Part shown: one piece after another, positions 24,151-32,838 of the stretch | Layout: each line of letters begins with the position of its first letter | How positions within the stretch are numbered: the first letter of the stretch is position 1 | Source of the DNA: Klebsiella oxytoca NBRC 105695 | Lineage (GTDB): Bacteria > Pseudomonadota > Gammaproteobacteria > Enterobacterales > Enterobacteriaceae | DNA: 64,000 bases | NCBI RefSeq assembly: GCF_001598695.1 | Contig: NZ_BCZK01000007.1 | Location: 229,428-293,427, forward strand | Reading direction: 5' to 3' | Made by a program: the position numbers and the translations under genes | The notes under the pieces: generated by a model | What the model saw: only the letters and a program-made list of their open reading frames with translations | Told to the model about the DNA's origin: nothing | Databases searched by the model: none

Positions 24151-24881
24151 ACAAAGTTCGCCGCGTTGGCTGGATATCGGTGCTGTTGATAATGTTTCTC
24201 GCGCCATTACGCGTTTATGCCGGACTGATAGCGAGCGGCACGCGAGTCATCTATACCGAAGGAACCCGGGAAATCAGCCTGATGCTGGCTAATACCAATT
24301 CCTGGCCGGTCATTGTGCAGAGCTGGGTTGATGACGGCAGCGGCAATCCGGCCTATACGGGGGCGCCTTTTATTGTGCTGCCTTCCGTGTTTCGCCTGCA
24401 GCCGGAAGGAATACAGGGGCTGCGGATTGTCTATAACCAGACGCCTTTGCCACGAGACCGCGAGAGCGTGTTCTGGATTAACCTCTATGAAATTCCGCCC
24501 GTCAGTAAAAATATGCCGGAGCAATCCCGGCTGCAGCTGGCAATGAACACCCAGTTAAAAATATTTTATCGTCCACAAGGTCTCTCTCCCGCTCCCGAGA
24601 GTGCGGCCGCACGTCTTAAATTCCGGGCAGTACAAGAAGGCGGGCGCTGGTACGTGGAGTGCGACAATCCCACGCCCTGGCATATATCGTTTACGGACAT
24701 TATTGTTCGTCACGGAAAAACGCAACGGCATGTTGAGCGGGAAATGGATATGATGACCGCGCCTTTTAGTCAGCGCCGTTATGCTCTTTCGGGGAATATA
24801 CCGGTGACGAGCGCCAGCGAGATTCAGTTCTACTATGTTGACGACCGGGGTGCCATTCTAAATGACCATACTCGGTTATGA
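24147..24881 (+). CDS. Periplasmic pilus chaperone 2, operon 2
   Basis: A 244-residue PapD-type chaperone. The signal peptide ends near RVYA-GLIASGTR. Cleft Arg (GTRVIYTEG) and Lys (TQLKIFYRPQGL) are conserved, with signature LPRDRESVFWINLYEIPP. It overlaps the adhesin gene by 4 bases, so translation is probably coupled. As in operon 1 it follows the adhesin and may serve it. About 230 AT-rich bases without a visible terminator separate it from the LuxR-type gene. Confidence 0.88.
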   Translation: MNKVRRVGWISVLLIMFLAPLRVYAGLIASGTRVIYTEGTREISLMLANTNSWPVIVQSWVDDGSGNPAYTGAPFIVLPSVFRLQPEGIQGLRIVYNQTPLPRDRESVFWINLYEIPPVSKNMPEQSRLQLAMNTQLKIFYRPQGLSPAPESAAARLKFRAVQEGGRWYVECDNPTPWHISFTDIIVRHGKTQRHVEREMDMMTAPFSQRRYALSGNIPVTSASEIQFYYVDDRGAILNDHTRL

Positions 24882-25113
24882 TGTCTGCTCACGGCCTTGA
24901 ACGATTGAAAATTTAAACGACGTACCCCCCGCCATTTTATATGATTTAAGTTTCTTAACCTCTTAAACCTGCAGGGAATTACCCATTTGGTTTCTCATGC
25001 AGCCTCTTGTTTATATTGGTTTTTTACTTTGTTTTTGACTTCTGTGATTAACAGGCTGGTGGTCGGTGATTTATATTGTTTATAAATAAATATTAAACCG
25101 GAGTTTAATAGCT

Positions 25114-25734
25114 TTGAACATCATCAACATAATTACCGACGATGTGTATTTTTTGCAGGGGGCCAGGCATTTATTGAATGAGGCGGCAGAAAATCATGCC
25201 GTGTTATACAATGACATAAATGCATCGGGACTGAGAGCGGTGGTGAGATCTTTTGCTACCTACGATCAAAAAGTTATTTTATATATTCATTGCATCAGGA
25301 AACGACGAGTGTTATTACGCCTTGTTGCGGCTTATAATCTGCAGGTGTTTGTTATTACGCATTGTAAAGTATCAGATTGCAACAATGATAAGGACCCTAT
25401 GATCATTCCTTCATTCCTATCGAAAAAAGAGTTTTTGCAAAAAATAAAATCAGCAAAGAGAAGCGTGTATAGAAAAAGCTCGCAGCGGTCTAAAAGGATA
25501 TTTAAAGGACTGTCGGCAGGAGCCAGTGTGAAGGATCTCGCGGAAACCTTGAATATCACCCAAAAAGCTGTTTATGCCATTAAGAATCACACTATAAAAA
25601 AATTTGGTTTTAAATCCACGAAAATGAATGGCTTTTTACTTTGCCGCGATTTATTAGAAATGAATGAAATAGGCTTGCGCTATAAGAGGATCGTAGACGG
25701 GAACTTTGTGTCGATGAATGCCAGGAGATCCTAG
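25114..25734 (+). CDS. LuxR-type HTH regulator downstream of fimbrial operon 2
   Basis: A 206-residue protein. Residues about 125-185 form a LuxR/GerE helix-turn-helix (SKRIFKGLSAGASVKDLAETLNITQKAVYAIKNHTIKKFG). The first 120 residues resemble a receiver-like fold in pattern only (IITDDVYFLQGARHLL, FVITH) and the usual receiver Asp and Lys are not evident. Translation starts at TTG 25114, with CCGGAG 11-16 bases upstream. Small LuxR-like proteins of this kind accompany many fimbrial clusters. AT-rich codon use sets it apart from the GC-rich genes that follow. Target unknown. Confidence 0.75.
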   Translation: MNIINIITDDVYFLQGARHLLNEAAENHAVLYNDINASGLRAVVRSFATYDQKVILYIHCIRKRRVLLRLVAAYNLQVFVITHCKVSDCNNDKDPMIIPSFLSKKEFLQKIKSAKRSVYRKSSQRSKRIFKGLSAGASVKDLAETLNITQKAVYAIKNHTIKKFGFKSTKMNGFLLCRDLLEMNEIGLRYKRIVDGNFVSMNARRS

Positions 25735-25799
25735 AGCCTGCGCGCGGCAAATCGCTGGCATCCGCTCTCGCAGGAAGGCATACGACCTCCTCGTTTGCA

Positions 25800-27059
25800 C
25801 TACAGTTTCTGAGCGTCGGTCTGCGGCGGCGCAGAACTATCCTGATACCGCTTACGCAGTTTCAGCAGCCGGGAAACCAGTATTACCACGGCGAGACCGG
25901 CCATCAGCGCCGCGCAGTGGAAGGCGATTCTGCCACCAGCATGGAAGTAGATCCAACGGGTTGCCTCAATGGAAGCGGCAAACGCGCTCAGGGCCAGAAT
26001 ATTCAGCGTGGCGGACACGGTGCCTTTTGGCAGATGATGGGAAAAGAGCGTGAAGCGGAACAGCACCGGGTAAAGTAGCCCAATCCCCAGCGCATAAATG
26101 CTGGTACCCAGCACCGACCAGAACCAGACATGCGGCCACAGAAGATTACCGACCAGCAGGATCAGCAGGCCGGTCAGCTGTATCGGAATGGTACGCCAGA
26201 TAAAGCGCGGCGAAGTGGGGTCTTTTACCACGTTCGCCACGATCGCGCTGGCGATAATCAGCCCACTGAACACCGGCACCTGAGTCCAGGCATATGCCGC
26301 GGGAGACATGCCGCCGTGCTCAATCAGAATCACCGGAGAGAGCGCCACCCAGGTGATCATCGGCACGTTGCCAAAGGCCACCGCCAGCGAACCTGTCAGC
26401 ACCACGGGATGACGAAACGCCGCGATGAAATCAGCCAGCACTTCCCCCGGTTTAAATCCCCGCCCCTGAGAGATAACGGTTTCCGGCATCTTAAAAAGCA
26501 GCAGGGCCCAGGCCACCAGGCCCAGCGCGCCAATAATGGCAAACAGCAGTTTCCAGTGCATCACCGTCATTAGCGCCGCGCCGGCCAGCGGTCCGATAAC
26601 CGGCGCAAGCAGGACGATAGAGGTCAGCGCAGCCATGATTCTGATTGAATCGGTTTCCCCAAACGCTTCCTGAATCGACACATAGCCCACGGTCGAGATA
26701 AAACAGATGCTGGTTCCCTGGATAAAGCGGGCGACGAAGTATTGCGCGATCGAAGCGACAAACAGCATGCTCAGGCAGGAGAGAGCAAAAACCAGGGCGC
26801 CGGTGAGCAGAACGGGGCGGCGGCCGATACGATCTGACAGAGGGCCCAGCAGCCACTGCAGCGCCAGGCCTCCAGCCATATACAGGCTGACCGATGCCGG
26901 AGCAAGGGTGACATCAGCCTGAAGCTCGTTGATGATATGAATAATGCCTGGCTGAATAAGATCCGTGGTCAGGTAAGCCGAAAAATCATAAATAATCATC
27001 GCCAGCGGAAACAACATGACGCTGCCGTACTGGATTAAACGCCGTGGCGGGGTATTCAT
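25800..27059 (-). CDS. mdtM: MdtM-like multidrug efflux MFS transporter
   Basis: A 419-residue DHA1-family proton antiporter with 12 membrane helices, strikingly close to E. coli MdtM throughout: [60 protein letters not shown] and [11 protein letters not shown]. MdtM exports chloramphenicol, quaternary amines and bile salts and supports alkaline pH tolerance. The start at 27059 (MNTPPRR) follows GGAG by six bases; an upstream ATG at 27113 adds a hydrophilic extension that E. coli lacks. No local regulator is present. Gene name by similarity recalled, not searched. Confidence 0.85.
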   Translation of the reverse strand: MNTPPRRLIQYGSVMLFPLAMIIYDFSAYLTTDLIQPGIIHIINELQADVTLAPASVSLYMAGGLALQWLLGPLSDRIGRRPVLLTGALVFALSCLSMLFVASIAQYFVARFIQGTSICFISTVGYVSIQEAFGETDSIRIMAALTSIVLLAPVIGPLAGAALMTVMHWKLLFAIIGALGLVAWALLLFKMPETVISQGRGFKPGEVLADFIAAFRHPVVLTGSLAVAFGNVPMITWVALSPVILIEHGGMSPAAYAWTQVPVFSGLIIASAIVANVVKDPTSPRFIWRTIPIQLTGLLILLVGNLLWPHVWFWSVLGTSIYALGIGLLYPVLFRFTLFSHHLPKGTVSATLNILALSAFAASIEATRWIYFHAGGRIAFHCAALMAGLAVVILVSRLLKLRKRYQDSSAPPQTDAQKL

Positions 27060-27273
27060 GCGGGCTCCGGGGAATCTGCCATCCTGCATCTTAGTATCTG
27101 TAAACCAACTCAACCGATCCTAAACGGAGATAAAATAATCCTGTTTTTTGTGTGGTTTTTGGGCCTTATACCACGTGCGCACATCAGCGCTGGACGTGAG
27201 GCAATCGGCGCTCTATTGTCATCAACATCCGGAAGTTGTCATTCATTAAAGGCTCTTGAATAACGGGATATCT

Positions 27274-27786
27274 ATGTTACTGATCTTTGGCGGCCTGCCC
27301 GGTACCGGGAAATCAACCATTGCTCGCCTGCTGGCCGCCAGGCTGGGGGCCGTCTGGTTACGAATCGATTCGATTGAGCAGGCGCTGATCCGCGCCGAAA
27401 CCGTCACCCGGCACGATATAGGACCGGCCGGATATCTGGCGGCCTACGCCATTGCGGCGGATAACCTCAGGCTGGGCAACGTGGTGATTGCCGATGCGGT
27501 AAATCCCATCGCCATTACCCGCCAGGCCTGGAGAGAGGTCGCGACCGAGAATGCCGCGCCTTATCTGGAGATAGAAGTGACCTGCTCCGACCAAACGCAG
27601 CATCGGTATCGCGTGGAAAACCGCGCAGCGGACATTCGCGGCCATATCCTGCCGGACTGGCAAAAGGTCATCACCCGTGATTACGAACCCTGGCATTCTG
27701 CCAGCCTGGTGCTGGATACCTCAGTACTGAGCGCCGAAGAGGCGGTAGAGCGGATCGTTGCGCATATTGAGTCGCACCGCCGGTAA
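27274..27786 (+). CDS. Small P-loop kinase/ATPase (AAA_33 type)
   Basis: A 170-residue cytoplasmic protein with Walker A GGLPGTGKST at residues 6-15, a Walker-B-like VVIADAV at about 68-74, and a C-terminal Arg-containing lid (HRYRVENRAADIRGH). This is the fold of small nucleotide-dependent kinases (adenylylsulfate/gluconate kinase-like, zeta-toxin-like). The substrate is not known. The ATG at 27274 is chosen because ACGGGA lies about 8 bases upstream and the P-loop follows at once; a TTG at 27256 is in frame. It converges with the deoxyribosyltransferase-like gene. Confidence 0.75.
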   Translation: MLLIFGGLPGTGKSTIARLLAARLGAVWLRIDSIEQALIRAETVTRHDIGPAGYLAAYAIAADNLRLGNVVIADAVNPIAITRQAWREVATENAAPYLEIEVTCSDQTQHRYRVENRAADIRGHILPDWQKVITRDYEPWHSASLVLDTSVLSAEEAVERIVAHIESHRR

Positions 27787-27844
27787 GCCTATGAACACTC
27801 CCCAGGCGAGGGAAAAAAGCGGTCGCTCAGACGACCGCGTGGTA

Positions 27845-28285
27845 TCAGAAAACGTCGCCGGTAAAGATATTCTTTTTCAGTTGAGTAAAGTCGTAAGTCG
27901 CCAGCTCTTCAGCGCTTTGGGTATAGTAAGTCAGACTTTCTGAAATCATCAGGTTTAGCTTATTCCCTTTTTCCTGAACGATAATCAACGGCTTTTTAAA
28001 CGCGTGGGCATAGCCGATTTCGTACGCCGTACCGCTATCGACGTGATCGTCAAAGAAATCAACAACGGCAACCACCACCGTGGCTTCGTCGAGATGCTTG
28101 ATATCGTTCTTAAAGATGAAATCGCGCCAGGGTAAAGTGCCGTATTCCAGATTCTCCGCATCGGCCAGGCGCGGTGAGAAAAATTTATCTACCGTTTTAT
28201 TGGCGGTCAGCGCCTGTTCGACGCGCTGGACGCGATCAATCTGGTCGTCGCTGAAAAAAGGACTCGCAATATAAATATTTACCAT
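27845..28285 (-). CDS. Nucleoside 2-deoxyribosyltransferase-like protein
   Basis: A 146-residue protein of the NDRT family. It has the N-terminal VNIYIASPFFSD strand-loop and the catalytic-type segment DSGTAYEIGYAHAFKKPLI, where the Glu acts as nucleophile in characterised members that swap bases between deoxynucleosides. The mid region ATVVVAVVDFFDDHVDSGT fits the substrate Asp. The ATG at 28285 has AGGAGA upstream; an ATG at 28309 is in frame and adds eight residues. No nucleoside transporter or kinase operon is attached. Some members act on other nucleotides, so the true reaction is open. Confidence 0.8.
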   Translation of the reverse strand: MVNIYIASPFFSDDQIDRVQRVEQALTANKTVDKFFSPRLADAENLEYGTLPWRDFIFKNDIKHLDEATVVVAVVDFFDDHVDSGTAYEIGYAHAFKKPLIIVQEKGNKLNLMISESLTYYTQSAEELATYDFTQLKKNIFTGDVF

Positions 28286-28454
28286 CAATCGATTCTCCTG
28301 AAGATTCATTGAAAGCTGCAGTCGACCGGTAAAAGTTCGCCTGACAGTCTTCTTCCCTGATAGGCAGTTAGTCTATTCACCTGAGTCGTTAGAATAACTT
28401 TATCGATGGATGCTGACTATGTTACGTGCGGCAAAGTGCGCTTTCTCTCGTCCG

Positions 28455-28476
28455 GCCGATGCCGCCCGGCATCGGC
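28455..28476 (-). terminator. GC-rich hairpin downstream of OFA transporter gene
   Basis: A perfect 9-bp stem GCCGATGCC / GGCATCGGC with a 4-base loop lies 10 bases past the transporter stop (minus strand). There is no U-run, so it may stabilise the mRNA end rather than terminate alone. Confidence 0.45.
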
Positions 28477-28485
28477 GGCAAGACT

Positions 28486-30135
28486 TTACATAAAGAACTT
28501 CACGGCCTGCTGGAGGGTGGTGCCGACGCCCCATAAAAGCGGCACGCTCACCGCTAACCAGCTTACGGTTAACAGCAGCGTGGACGGGCGGGCCTCCCAC
28601 GTGAGCTGAGCATCCTTATTGATGGTATACAGACCTTTCGCCTGCTGTTGCTGTTCCGCGGTCATCGCATGCTCTTCCGTCAGCGGACGCACCAGCTGAT
28701 TACAGATAAAACCCAACACCAGCAGGCCGGTCAGGACCATCAGCGTTATATCGTAGACGCGCTCGGGCGGGACCCCGTGCGTCAACTGATACTCGCGCAG
28801 ATAGTTCACCAGAACCGGGCCGCTGATCCCCGCCGCCGACCAGGCGGTTAACAAGCGTCCATGAATCGCGCCCACCATTTGTGAGCCAAAGACATCAGCC
28901 AGATAGGCGGGAATACTGGCAAAACCTCCGCCGTACATCGAAATGATAATGCACATCGCGCAGACATAAAGCGCGATATAGCCGCCGTGATTCACCAGCG
29001 GCAACGTCCCGTACAGCACGGCGCCCAGGCAGAAAATGATCGCAAAGGTCATTTTTCGCCCGCACAGATCGGATACCGATGCCCAGAAAAACCGTCCCAG
29101 GATGTTAAACAGGCTGAGCAGGCCGGTAAATCCTGCGGCCATGGTAGCAATGCGTTTCAGCTGCTCGCCGTTCAGCTCATGCCAGCTGAGATCGAGCGAC
29201 AGCAGTTTGCCGGCAAAGATCTCCTGCAGCATCGGCGAAGCCATACCGAGAATACCGATCCCCGCGGTGACGTTGAGCCATAGCACCATCCACAGCAGCC
29301 AGAACTGTGGGGTACGGCAGGCGACGCGGACGTGCACCTGGATCGTGGGATTATTGCGGATCGTTTTTTGCGCCTTCTCGCCCGAAGGGTGCCAGCCCAT
29401 GGGCGGCAGGCGATAGCCAAAGGTACCGGCAAGCATAAATAGCGCATAAATCGCCGCCAGCGCCAGAATGCTTTGCCATACCCCGTTGCCGGTCGGACCG
29501 GCGAAGTAATTCATCAGACCATTTGCCAGCGGCGCCCCCACCAGCGCTCCCCCGCCAAAACCCATGATCGCCATCCCGGCCGCCATTCCGCGCTTGTCAG
29601 GGAACCAGCGCAACAGCGTCGAAACCGGTGAAATATAGCCCAGTCCGAGACCGATTCCGCCGATGACCCCGGCCCCCAGCCACAGCAACCATAGCTGATG
29701 GAAATAGATGGCGACGCTGGATAGCAGCAGGCCGCCGCACCAGCATAAGGTGGCAATAAAGCTCACCAGCCGCGGTCCAACCTTCTCAAGCCAGCTGCCC
29801 CACAGCGCCGCCGAACAGCCGAGAAAAACAAAAAACAGCGTGTAGGTCCAGCCGAGCATGGAGATTTTCCAGTCGCAATCGCGGGTAAACAGCTGCTGCC
29901 AGAACGACATATTGACGGGGCATTGAAGGGACTCGCTTCCTCCTATGAGCTGCGACATAGGCAGCCAGTAAACGGAAAACCCATAGGCCATACCTATGCA
30001 GAGATGAACGGCCAGTGCGGCCGGTGGCACTAGCCAGCGGTTAAAACCGGGCCTGGCGATGATACGTGGTTTCGCGAAAAAATCGCGTAGGGGAGAGACC
30101 GGTGCGGTCGCGATGTTTTCATTCATTTGCGCCAT
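28486..30135 (-). CDS. OFA-family MFS transporter (oxalate/formate antiporter type)
   Basis: A 549-residue inner-membrane carrier of the OFA branch (OxlT, YhjX relatives). It shows 12 helices, with helix 1 AVHLCIGMAYGFSVYWLPMSQL typical of the branch, the FFVFLG loop, the helix 5 region GLGYISPVSTLLRWFPDKRGMAAGMAIMGFGGGA, and HGRLLTAWSAAGISGP late in the protein. Members move small carboxylates such as oxalate, formate or pyruvate. Its length exceeds the usual 400-430 because of an insertion after helix 2 (SLQCPVNMSFWQQLFTRDC) and long tails. The ATG at 30135 is preceded by AAGGACAGG; that site partly pairs into a leader stem (30147-30196). A stop-to-stop gap of 360 bases separates it from cdaR. 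Confidence 0.8.
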   Translation of the reverse strand: MAQMNENIATAPVSPLRDFFAKPRIIARPGFNRWLVPPAALAVHLCIGMAYGFSVYWLPMSQLIGGSESLQCPVNMSFWQQLFTRDCDWKISMLGWTYTLFFVFLGCSAALWGSWLEKVGPRLVSFIATLCWCGGLLLSSVAIYFHQLWLLWLGAGVIGGIGLGLGYISPVSTLLRWFPDKRGMAAGMAIMGFGGGALVGAPLANGLMNYFAGPTGNGVWQSILALAAIYALFMLAGTFGYRLPPMGWHPSGEKAQKTIRNNPTIQVHVRVACRTPQFWLLWMVLWLNVTAGIGILGMASPMLQEIFAGKLLSLDLSWHELNGEQLKRIATMAAGFTGLLSLFNILGRFFWASVSDLCGRKMTFAIIFCLGAVLYGTLPLVNHGGYIALYVCAMCIIISMYGGGFASIPAYLADVFGSQMVGAIHGRLLTAWSAAGISGPVLVNYLREYQLTHGVPPERVYDITLMVLTGLLVLGFICNQLVRPLTEEHAMTAEQQQQAKGLYTINKDAQLTWEARPSTLLLTVSWLAVSVPLLWGVGTTLQQAVKFFM

Positions 30136-30495
30136 TTTCCTGTCCTTTTTATCTACATTGGCCGACGAATGCTGCGGTCGGGGAACGTAGATAAAAGGCA
30201 AGAAAGGTGCCATTTGATTAATTTGTGTACAAAAATGGCGACTGAAGCGAGCAAGCTTCGTCGAAGGGATGAGGCGAAAAGCCAGCCATCGGCGACAAAG
30301 GCGCCTGTCGGGATAAAATCGCCGGGCGCGCTATTATTTTGATAAACGTCGATCTCAGAGTGATACGCGGTGCGAGGTGGCGATGGCGCGCGGCGCTGAG
30401 CGTCTTTGGCGTCAGCGCTCTCCTCTGCTGGCCAGCACGGTGTTTGCTGTGAAGGGCGGGCGAGGGCGCGTACCGGCCTGCTCGCCCGGCGCACG
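30136..30495. promoter_or_regulatory. Leader of OFA gene and intergenic gap
   Basis: The 360 bases hold no gene. On the minus strand the 5' leader of the OFA gene carries arms 30187-30196 and 30147-30156 (GTAGATAAAA / TTTTATCTAC on the plus strand in reverse order), with an inner CCGAC/GTCGG helix. The outer stem reaches the AAGG of the ribosome site. The rest (30200-30495) shows nothing further. Confidence 0.5.
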
Positions 30496-31653
30496 TTAGC
30501 TTAAGGTATCAATCCATTCGCTCTGGCGCGGGTTCTGCCGACGATAGCAGTGTACCGACACCGCCAGCTGCGTCAGGTCGGTGAAGACCATCGGATCGAG
30601 CTGAATATGCTTTTTAATCTGCTGCAGCCGGTAGGTGAGCGTATTGCGATGAATCCCCAACAGCAGCGACGTTTTGCCCGGCTCGGCGTTATTGGCAATA
30701 AAGCTGCTGAGGGTATCCAGCAGCACTTCGCCGGAATCATGCTCAAGCAGCTGGCGTACGTTATTGATAAAAAAATTGACCATATAGCTGTCTTCCAGCA
30801 CCCGGAACAGGCAGAGCATCGCCATTTCGCGAAAGTAGTAGATCTGCCGCTGCGGCTGCACTTTGCTCCCCACCTCAATCACCGAACGGGCGAATCGGAT
30901 GGCCTCGCGAATATCCGGAGCGCTGTCAGCCTGCACGCCAATGCCGATATGGTAATGGCTGATCTGATTGCTGAGGACAAACTCGATGCCCCGCAGCAGC
31001 GTTTCCTGGGATTCGCTCAGCGTATTGAGGATCAGGATCTCATTGCTGCCCAGCAAAATGACGTCTCTTACCCCGGCCAACTGCGAGAATTCTCGCAGCA
31101 GCGTACTCAGTATTTCGCTTAGCTGATGCTGTTCAACCTGCACGGTCACCACGACCGGCACCAGCGGCGCATCAAAAGCGAAGCCAAGCTCCATCAGGCG
31201 ATGAAGTGCTTCCTGTCCGGCGGGCGAAGCGCCTTGATCAAGATATTGACCAAACAGGGTATCGCGCAGACGCTGTCGCCAGTTGGTTTCCCGCATCTCT
31301 ATGGCCTGGCGGACCAGCAGCTCGGCGGTGAGTACCGCCAGTTCAGCATAGCGGCTGATCGCTGCGGGATCGCCGCTGATGCCCACCACCATCACCACGC
31401 GATCGTCATAGATAATGGGATGATTAATACCGGGATGCACATTCTGGAAACGCGCGGCTTCCGCGGTGTTGTTAATACAAATGCGTTTACCGGTACGTAT
31501 CACCTCACGGGCGATCTCATGCTGCTCGCCGATACGATGCCGTTCACCTGAGGCAATGATCTGTCCATGATGGTCAATCACGTTCACGTTATGATGAATT
31601 ATCGCCATTGCCCGGGCGACAATTTCATTAGCCAGCGCCGTCGTAATAATCAT
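30496..31653 (-). CDS. cdaR: CdaR-family sugar diacid regulator
   Basis: A 385-residue transcription factor: an N-terminal diacid-recognition domain (about 1-135, with EIVARAMAIIHHNVNVID and NHPIIYDDRVVMVVGISG), a middle domain, and a C-terminal PucR-type helix-turn-helix (about 325-378, LLGIHRNTLTYRLQQIKKHI). E. coli CdaR (385 residues) activates glucarate, galactarate and glycerate genes. It overlaps the glycerate kinase gene by 4 bases at the end of a nine-gene run, so it may be an autoregulated local activator. Whether it is the orthologue of E. coli CdaR or a cluster-specific paralogue cannot be told here. Confidence 0.85.
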   Translation of the reverse strand: MIITTALANEIVARAMAIIHHNVNVIDHHGQIIASGERHRIGEQHEIAREVIRTGKRICINNTAEAARFQNVHPGINHPIIYDDRVVMVVGISGDPAAISRYAELAVLTAELLVRQAIEMRETNWRQRLRDTLFGQYLDQGASPAGQEALHRLMELGFAFDAPLVPVVVTVQVEQHQLSEILSTLLREFSQLAGVRDVILLGSNEILILNTLSESQETLLRGIEFVLSNQISHYHIGIGVQADSAPDIREAIRFARSVIEVGSKVQPQRQIYYFREMAMLCLFRVLEDSYMVNFFINNVRQLLEHDSGEVLLDTLSSFIANNAEPGKTSLLLGIHRNTLTYRLQQIKKHIQLDPMVFTDLTQLAVSVHCYRRQNPRQSEWIDTLS

Positions 31654-32825
31654 ACAGTTATCCGCTTATGTGCCTCTCCGCGCCGCCCGCTCAGAAAGGT
31701 TCGTAGAACATTCTCCGCTGCGTCGGCGAGGAGCTGTTCGCATGTGTTCATCGACTCCGCCAGCGGCATAGGGCGCTGGCAAATAGACCACATCGCGTCA
31801 ATATGGTGTTGATACAATTGCCGACTGCTCTCATCGCGTCCGCCGCAAAGGGCCACAACCGGTACGCCGTGGCGCGCCGCTTTGCCCGCCACGCCCACCG
31901 GGGCTTTACCAAAGGCGCTCTGACGATCGAGCCAGCCTTCCCCGACGATGGTCAGCGAGGCATCGCTAAGATGGCGGTCGGCGTTAAGCAGTTCCAGCAC
32001 CAGGTCAATGCCCGGGCGCAGCGTGGCGCCCGCATAGGCGATCAGCGCGGCCCCCATACCGCCCGCGGCCCCGGCGCCGGGCCGTTCGCTGATGTCGTAG
32101 CCGAGCGTTTGCGTAAGCTGCCGACTGTAGTGCGCCATACCCGCCTCCAGTTCCCTGAGCGCGGCCTCGTCCGCGCCTTTCTGCGCGCCATACACCCAGG
32201 TGGCGCCATTTTCCCCAAGCAGAGGATTCGTGACGTCGCAGGAGGCCTGTATTTCGGCCTGTCGTAAGCGCGGATCCATGGCGCTTAAATCGATGCGCTG
32301 AATATGCGCAAGATCCTGACCCGCCGCGGGAACCGGCAGCAGCGTGCCGTCCTCGCGCCAGAAGCGGGCGCCAAGCGCCTGGGCAAAACCGATACCGCCA
32401 TCGTTGGTCGCGCTGCCGCCCAGCCCGATAATCAAATGCCGACATCCGGCATCCAGCGCCGCTTTTACCTGCTCGCCCAGCCCAAAGCTGCTGGCCAGAC
32501 GCACATCCCGCTGCGCTTTCGGCGTGAGCTCCAGCCCACAGCTTTGCGCCATCTCGATAATGGCCCGTTCGCCGGGCAGGATCAGAAACGCGGCCTCTAC
32601 GGAGAGACCGTAAGGCGAGGTGCAATGCTGCTGCTGCCACCTTGCGCCCTTCAGCTGCGGACTTTCCGCAAGGGCCGAGAGCAGCCCCTCTCCGCCGTCC
32701 GACACGGGCATTTCGACCAGCTCCAGCCCCTCGTCAACCCGGCGCAACCCCTGTGCTACCGCTGCGCAAGCGGCCTGCGCGCTACAGCTACCCTTAAACG
32801 AATCCAGCGCGATAACAATCTTCAT
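31650..32825 (-). CDS. garK: Glycerate 2-kinase (GarK/GlxK family)
   Basis: A 391-residue type I glycerate kinase. It starts MKIVIALDSFKGSCSA, with the family hallmarks PVSDGGEGLL (about 41-50) and IGLGGSATNDGGIGFAQALGA (about 128-148), and a late PVVALCGGRD. It phosphorylates D-glycerate to 2-phosphoglycerate, the last step of glucarate, galactarate and glyoxylate routes. It sits 13 bases behind an MFS carrier and overlaps cdaR by 4 bases. garK versus glxK cannot be decided. Its presence suggests that the cluster substrate or a side product yields glycerate. Confidence 0.88.
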   Translation of the reverse strand: MKIVIALDSFKGSCSAQAACAAVAQGLRRVDEGLELVEMPVSDGGEGLLSALAESPQLKGARWQQQHCTSPYGLSVEAAFLILPGERAIIEMAQSCGLELTPKAQRDVRLASSFGLGEQVKAALDAGCRHLIIGLGGSATNDGGIGFAQALGARFWREDGTLLPVPAAGQDLAHIQRIDLSAMDPRLRQAEIQASCDVTNPLLGENGATWVYGAQKGADEAALRELEAGMAHYSRQLTQTLGYDISERPGAGAAGGMGAALIAYAGATLRPGIDLVLELLNADRHLSDASLTIVGEGWLDRQSAFGKAPVGVAGKAARHGVPVVALCGGRDESSRQLYQHHIDAMWSICQRPMPLAESMNTCEQLLADAAENVLRTFLSGRRGEAHKRITV

Positions 32826-32838
32826 GCGTTCTCCTGCG

